This document shows, one piece after another, positions 59,178 to 64,000 of a stretch of 64,000 nt of DNA. This DNA is from Acidimicrobiales bacterium (GTDB taxonomy: Bacteria; Actinomycetota; Acidimicrobiia; Acidimicrobiales; Iamiaceae). How positions within the stretch are numbered: the first letter of the stretch is position 1; each line of letters begins with the position of its first letter. Position numbers and translations under genes: made by a program. Where the stretch lies: contig DASZTW010000005.1 in NCBI GenBank assembly GCA_035547835.1, positions 744,001-808,000 on the forward strand. The letters are read 5' to 3'. The notes under the pieces were generated by a model. The model did not search any database and had not been told where the DNA came from. It worked only from the letters and a program-made list of their open reading frames with translations.

Positions 59178-61079
59178 TCACTGCGGCGCGAGGAAGGTGA
59201 CCGACAGCGGGGGGAGGTGAAGCAGGATCGAGTGGCGATGGCCGTGGGCGGCGACGTCGGTGGCCGATGCGCCGTCGAGCGTCGCATGCACGCCCGAGCC
59301 TCCGAAGCGGGCGGCGTCGGTGCCGAGCAGCTCGACCCAGTGGCCCAAGGCCGGGACGCCGACGCGGTAGCCGTCGCGTGGCTCGGGGGTGAGGTTCGCC
59401 ACGCAGACCACCGGGCGTGCGACGTGTGAGGGGTCGAAGCGGGCGATGGCGAGAACCGACTGCGCAGCATCGTCGCCGATCAGCCAACGAAAGCCCCGCT
59501 CGCTCGAGTCGTCGGCCCACAGCGCCGGCTCCGACGCTTGGAGCGCGTTCAGCTCGCGCACCAGGGTCTGCACGCCGAAGTGCGCGGGGTCGTCGAGCAG
59601 GTGCCAGTCGAGCGAACGGTCGTGGTTCCACTCCCGCTCCTGGCCGATCTCGCCGCCCATGAACAGGAGCTGGCGGCCCGGGTGCGCCCACATCCACGCC
59701 AGCAAGGCCCGCAAGTTGGCGAAGCGGCGCCACGGGTCACCGGGCATCTTGCCGATGAGTGAGCCTTTGCCGTGCACGACCTCGTCGTGGCTGAGCGGCA
59801 ACACGTAGTGCTCGCTGAACGCGTACTCGAGGCCGAACGTCAGGTTGCCGTGGTGGTACGAGCGGTGGATCGGGTCACGTTCGAAGTACTCGAGCGTGTC
59901 GTGCATCCAGCCCATGTTCCACTTGTGCGTGAAACCGAGTCCGCCTTGGTCGACCGGTCTGGAGACGCCGGGCCAGGCCGTCGACTCCTCGGCGATGGTG
60001 AGCACACCGGGGTGCGCACGGTGCACGACCGTGTTGCACTCCTGCAGGAACGAGACCGCTTCGAGGTTCTCGCGCCCGCCGTGACGGTTCGGCAGCCACT
60101 CCCCCGGGCCGCGGGAGTAATCGAGGTACAGCATCGACGCGACGGCGTCGACCCGCAGCCCGTCGACGTGGAACTCCTCCAACCAGAACAGCGCGTTGGC
60201 GATCAGGAAGTTGCGGACCTCGGGCCGGCCGTGGTCGAAGATCAAGGTGTCCCAGTCGGGGTGCTCGCCACGGCGCGGGTCGGGGTGCTCGTACAGGGCC
60301 GTGCCGTCGAAGCGCGCCAGCGCCCACTCGTCGCGGGGGAAGTGCGCCGGCACCCAGTCGACGATCACGCCGACGCCCGACTGGTGCAACGTGTCGACGA
60401 ACGCCCGGAAGTCGTCGGGGGTGCCGAATCGAGAGGTGGGCGCCCAGTAGCCCGTCACCTGGTAGCCCCACGATCCGCCGAAAGGGTGCTCGGCCACCGG
60501 CATCAGCTCGATGTGCGTGAAGCCCATCTCGGTGCAGTAGCCACCGAGCTCCTCGGCAGCCTCCAGATACGTCAACGGCCGAGGCCCGTGCTCGGAGGGG
60601 GCGTGGCGCCACGAGCCGAGATGCACCTCGTAGATCGACAGCCGCCGGCGGTGCGGCGCGACTTTCGGGCGGTCCGCGAGCCACTCGTCGTCGCGCCAGT
60701 GGTGCGACCCCACGAACACCCGGCTCGCCGTCGCCGGCGCCGTCTCGGCCCAACGGGCCATCGGGTCCGCCTTCAACCGGCGGGTGCCGTCGGCGCCCAC
60801 GATCTCGAACTTGTAGCGGTCGCCGTGGCGGGCGGCGGGCACGACCCGCTCCCACACCCCCGACTCCCCCGCCCGTGCAAGCGGGTCGCGCGCCGCGTGC
60901 CAGCCGTTGAAGTCGCCGGCCAAGCCAACCGATCTGGCGTGCGGCGCCCACACCGCGAAGCGGATGCCGTCGTCGGGCGCGGGGCCGGCCGGCACCGCGC
61001 CCAGCGCTTCCCAAAGCCGCTCATGGCGCCCCTCGCCGATCAGGTGGAGATCGAGCGGGCCCAGGGTCGCGCCGGTCAC
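59178..61079 (-). CDS. glgB: 1,4-alpha-glucan branching enzyme
   Basis: GlgB makes alpha-1,6 branches in glycogen or GlgE-type glucan. The 633-aa protein has one N-terminal CBM48 domain (about 40-130, FAVWAPHARSVGLAGDFNGW), the GH13 barrel with nucleophile region DGLRVDAVASMLYLDYSR, acid IAEESTAWPGV and LPLSHDEVVHGKGSL, and a C-terminal beta domain. It lacks the extra N-terminal domain of longer GlgB proteins. It starts with GTG overlapping the maltokinase stop by 4 bases. Confidence 0.94.
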   Translation of the reverse strand: MTGATLGPLDLHLIGEGRHERLWEALGAVPAGPAPDDGIRFAVWAPHARSVGLAGDFNGWHAARDPLARAGESGVWERVVPAARHGDRYKFEIVGADGTRRLKADPMARWAETAPATASRVFVGSHHWRDDEWLADRPKVAPHRRRLSIYEVHLGSWRHAPSEHGPRPLTYLEAAEELGGYCTEMGFTHIELMPVAEHPFGGSWGYQVTGYWAPTSRFGTPDDFRAFVDTLHQSGVGVIVDWVPAHFPRDEWALARFDGTALYEHPDPRRGEHPDWDTLIFDHGRPEVRNFLIANALFWLEEFHVDGLRVDAVASMLYLDYSRGPGEWLPNRHGGRENLEAVSFLQECNTVVHRAHPGVLTIAEESTAWPGVSRPVDQGGLGFTHKWNMGWMHDTLEYFERDPIHRSYHHGNLTFGLEYAFSEHYVLPLSHDEVVHGKGSLIGKMPGDPWRRFANLRALLAWMWAHPGRQLLFMGGEIGQEREWNHDRSLDWHLLDDPAHFGVQTLVRELNALQASEPALWADDSSERGFRWLIGDDAAQSVLAIARFDPSHVARPVVCVANLTPEPRDGYRVGVPALGHWVELLGTDAARFGGSGVHATLDGASATDVAAHGHRHSILLHLPPLSVTFLAPQ

Positions 61080-62532
61080 CGCCCGCCCCCCGCGCGGCCG
61101 TCCGACCCGTCGGGCCCGCCAGGTCGGTCCGGGGCGTCAAGGTCGGCCTCGTCGTCGCTCGGACCTTCCGCGTGCTCGCTCACGAGCGGGGCCCCTGCCA
61201 GGGCCGCGGCCGAGATCCGCTCGACCGCGCTCAGCGGGATCGCCACCCAGTCGGGGCGATGCCCCCGCTCGTAGCCGACCTCGTACACGGCCTTGCCGAG
61301 CTCGAGGCCGAACAGCAGGCGAGCCAGCGCGACGTCGGTGCTCGGCAACAAGTGCCGCACTCCCGGTTCGGCCAAGTACGCGCGCAGAAACGCGGTGCGC
61401 GCCCGCGCTTCCCACTGCACAGCCAACGCCCGCAACTCGGTGTCGGGTGCCTCGTCATGACGTTCGCCCAACACGACCTCCGGCGCATACGCGAACGAGC
61501 GCAGCATCCCTGCCACGTCGCGCAACGGCGACGCGGTGGCGCGCCGCTCGTCGGCTGGACGGTCGGGCTCGCCCTCGAAGTCGAGCACGAACCAGCCTTC
61601 GTCGCCGCGCAGCACCTGGCCCAGGTGGTAGTCGCCGTGCACCCGGATCGCCGCGCCGCTCGCGTCGGGGTCGAGCCCGGCGATCGCCGCGTAGACCCGC
61701 TCGACCCGGTGGGCCGGGAGAACCGACGCGTCGGCGCGGCGCAGCTCGGTCGCGAGCTCGTTCGCCCAGCGAGCCGGCTCGGCGTCACCGACGCCGAACG
61801 CGGCCGCCAACGCCACATGCAGCTGCGCGGTGACGGTGCCCAGCCGCCCGGCTTCGGGCCCGAAGTCGCCTCCGGCCCGCTCGGGTGACACCCGTGCGTC
61901 GAACAAGTCGCGCAGCGACGTGCGGGCGAGCTCGAAGCCGTCGCTGCCGCCACGGACGAAGCGCCGTACCACCGCGAGCTCCGCGCCGTCGTGGCGCCAC
62001 ACCCCCACCGTCGACGGCACGTGCTCGAACCCCACACCCTCGAGCGCCCGCGCCACTTCGATGTCGGGGTTCGGGCCGGGTTGGACCTGGCGGAACACCT
62101 TGAGGATCCACTCCTCGTCGAACACCACCGACGTGTTCGACTGCTCCACCGCGAGCGGCCGCATGGTGGTGGCGCCGAGGCCGGGGGCTACCCGGTCGAG
62201 CACCAACCGCGAAAGCTCCGAGTCGACGAACGCGTCGTACGCCAGGCCTTCGCCGGCGTCGGTCACGACGTCGCCCAACAGCCAGCGACCCTTCCCGTCG
62301 AGGAACTCGGCCCGCTCGCCGAGCGGCCGCAGGCCCACGAACACCTGACACCGGATCGGCGGCCGTTCGTCGACGAACGCGTCGACCAGCGCCCACACCA
62401 GGCCGGGCCACTCGTCGCGCCACACTTCGTGGGCCACGGTCCGGACCTCGCGCAGCTCGCCGCCGCCACCGGAGAACCAGCGCTGGCGTGGCAGGTACGG
62501 CACCATCAGCCGGGCGACGTAGTCGGCGTCGA

Positions 62533-62536
<4 letters not shown>
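61076..62536 (-). CDS. mak: maltokinase
   Basis: Mak phosphorylates maltose to maltose-1-phosphate, the donor for GlgE. The 486-aa protein begins ADYVARLMVPYLPRQRWFSGGGGELREV, with VEQSNTSVVFDEEWILKVFR (about 149-168) and the kinase-like catalytic segment RVHGDYHLGQVLRGDEGWFVLDFEGEPDRP in pieces (about 300-330). The acidic Asp/Pro/Gly tail (about 455-486) seems disordered. It starts with GTG overlapping the treS stop (GTGA). In many bacteria treS and mak are fused; here they are separate, overlapping genes. Confidence 0.93.

Positions 62537-64000
<1,464 letters not shown>

Overview
The window is GC-rich, densely packed chromosomal DNA from an actinobacterium. The gene order ilvB-ilvN-ilvC / serA / leuB / leuCD with an IclR regulator, followed by gatCAB, ligA, a MetE-C-like gene, mnmA and a cysteine desulfurase, resembles the block seen in Mycobacterium and relatives. 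The lineage is probably not Mycobacterium: a Baeyer-Villiger-type monooxygenase, an SCP2 protein and many apparently leaderless genes suggest something like Acidimicrobiia, but I cannot prove this from the sequence. I see no phage, insertion sequence, CRISPR array, rRNA or tRNA.

Layout. Positions 1-1170 (minus) hold the start of a GT-C mannosyltransferase-like membrane protein and an uncharacterised gene. Positions 1179-10290 are a branched-chain amino acid block: leuB-ilvE-cimA (minus) behind an attenuator-like leader, greA, an LtbR/NdgR-type IclR regulator facing leuC-leuD across a perfect operator palindrome, and leuA (minus) behind a leucine leader. Positions 10350-18840 hold a tiny membrane ORF, serA, an S9 peptidase, an aspartate aminotransferase, serC, an acyl-CoA synthetase and a VOC protein. 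Positions 19030-22780 hold a flavin monooxygenase, metY and a methyltransferase. Positions 22816-26431 are ilvBNC (minus) behind a third leader. Positions 26620-34590 are accessory: an LAXTG-type cell-wall protein, a DUF4012 protein, an HtrA-like protease, an Eis-like acetyltransferase, an MFS exporter with its TetR regulator, and a cupin. Positions 34630-51320 are housekeeping: gatCAB, regulators, a lipase-like hydrolase, SCP2, PASTA kinase, ligA, MetE-C-like, mnmA, cysteine desulfurase and galT. Positions 51369-58695 hold a zinc-finger rhomboid protease, an SRPBCC-sulfatase pair and two overlapping secreted hydrolases. Positions 59178-64000 are the glycogen/trehalose operon treS-mak-glgB (minus), with treS cut by the window end.

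How it fits together. Except for ilvD, every step from pyruvate to leucine and valine is here. CimA with LeuCD and LeuB gives 2-oxobutyrate from pyruvate, a threonine-independent route to isoleucine. Three separate leader peptides precede leuB-ilvE-cimA, leuA and ilvBNC. Their tandem codons differ (Val-Ala-Ile-Ile, Leu x4, Leu-Leu-Val), so the three operons may each sense a different branched-chain amino acid. Each leader is followed by a hairpin and an intrinsic terminator, and each seems to start at or next to the transcription start. This three-way attenuation, and the leuB-ilvE-cimA leader in particular, is the most interesting signal in the window. A set of long palindromes at gene ends is the second.
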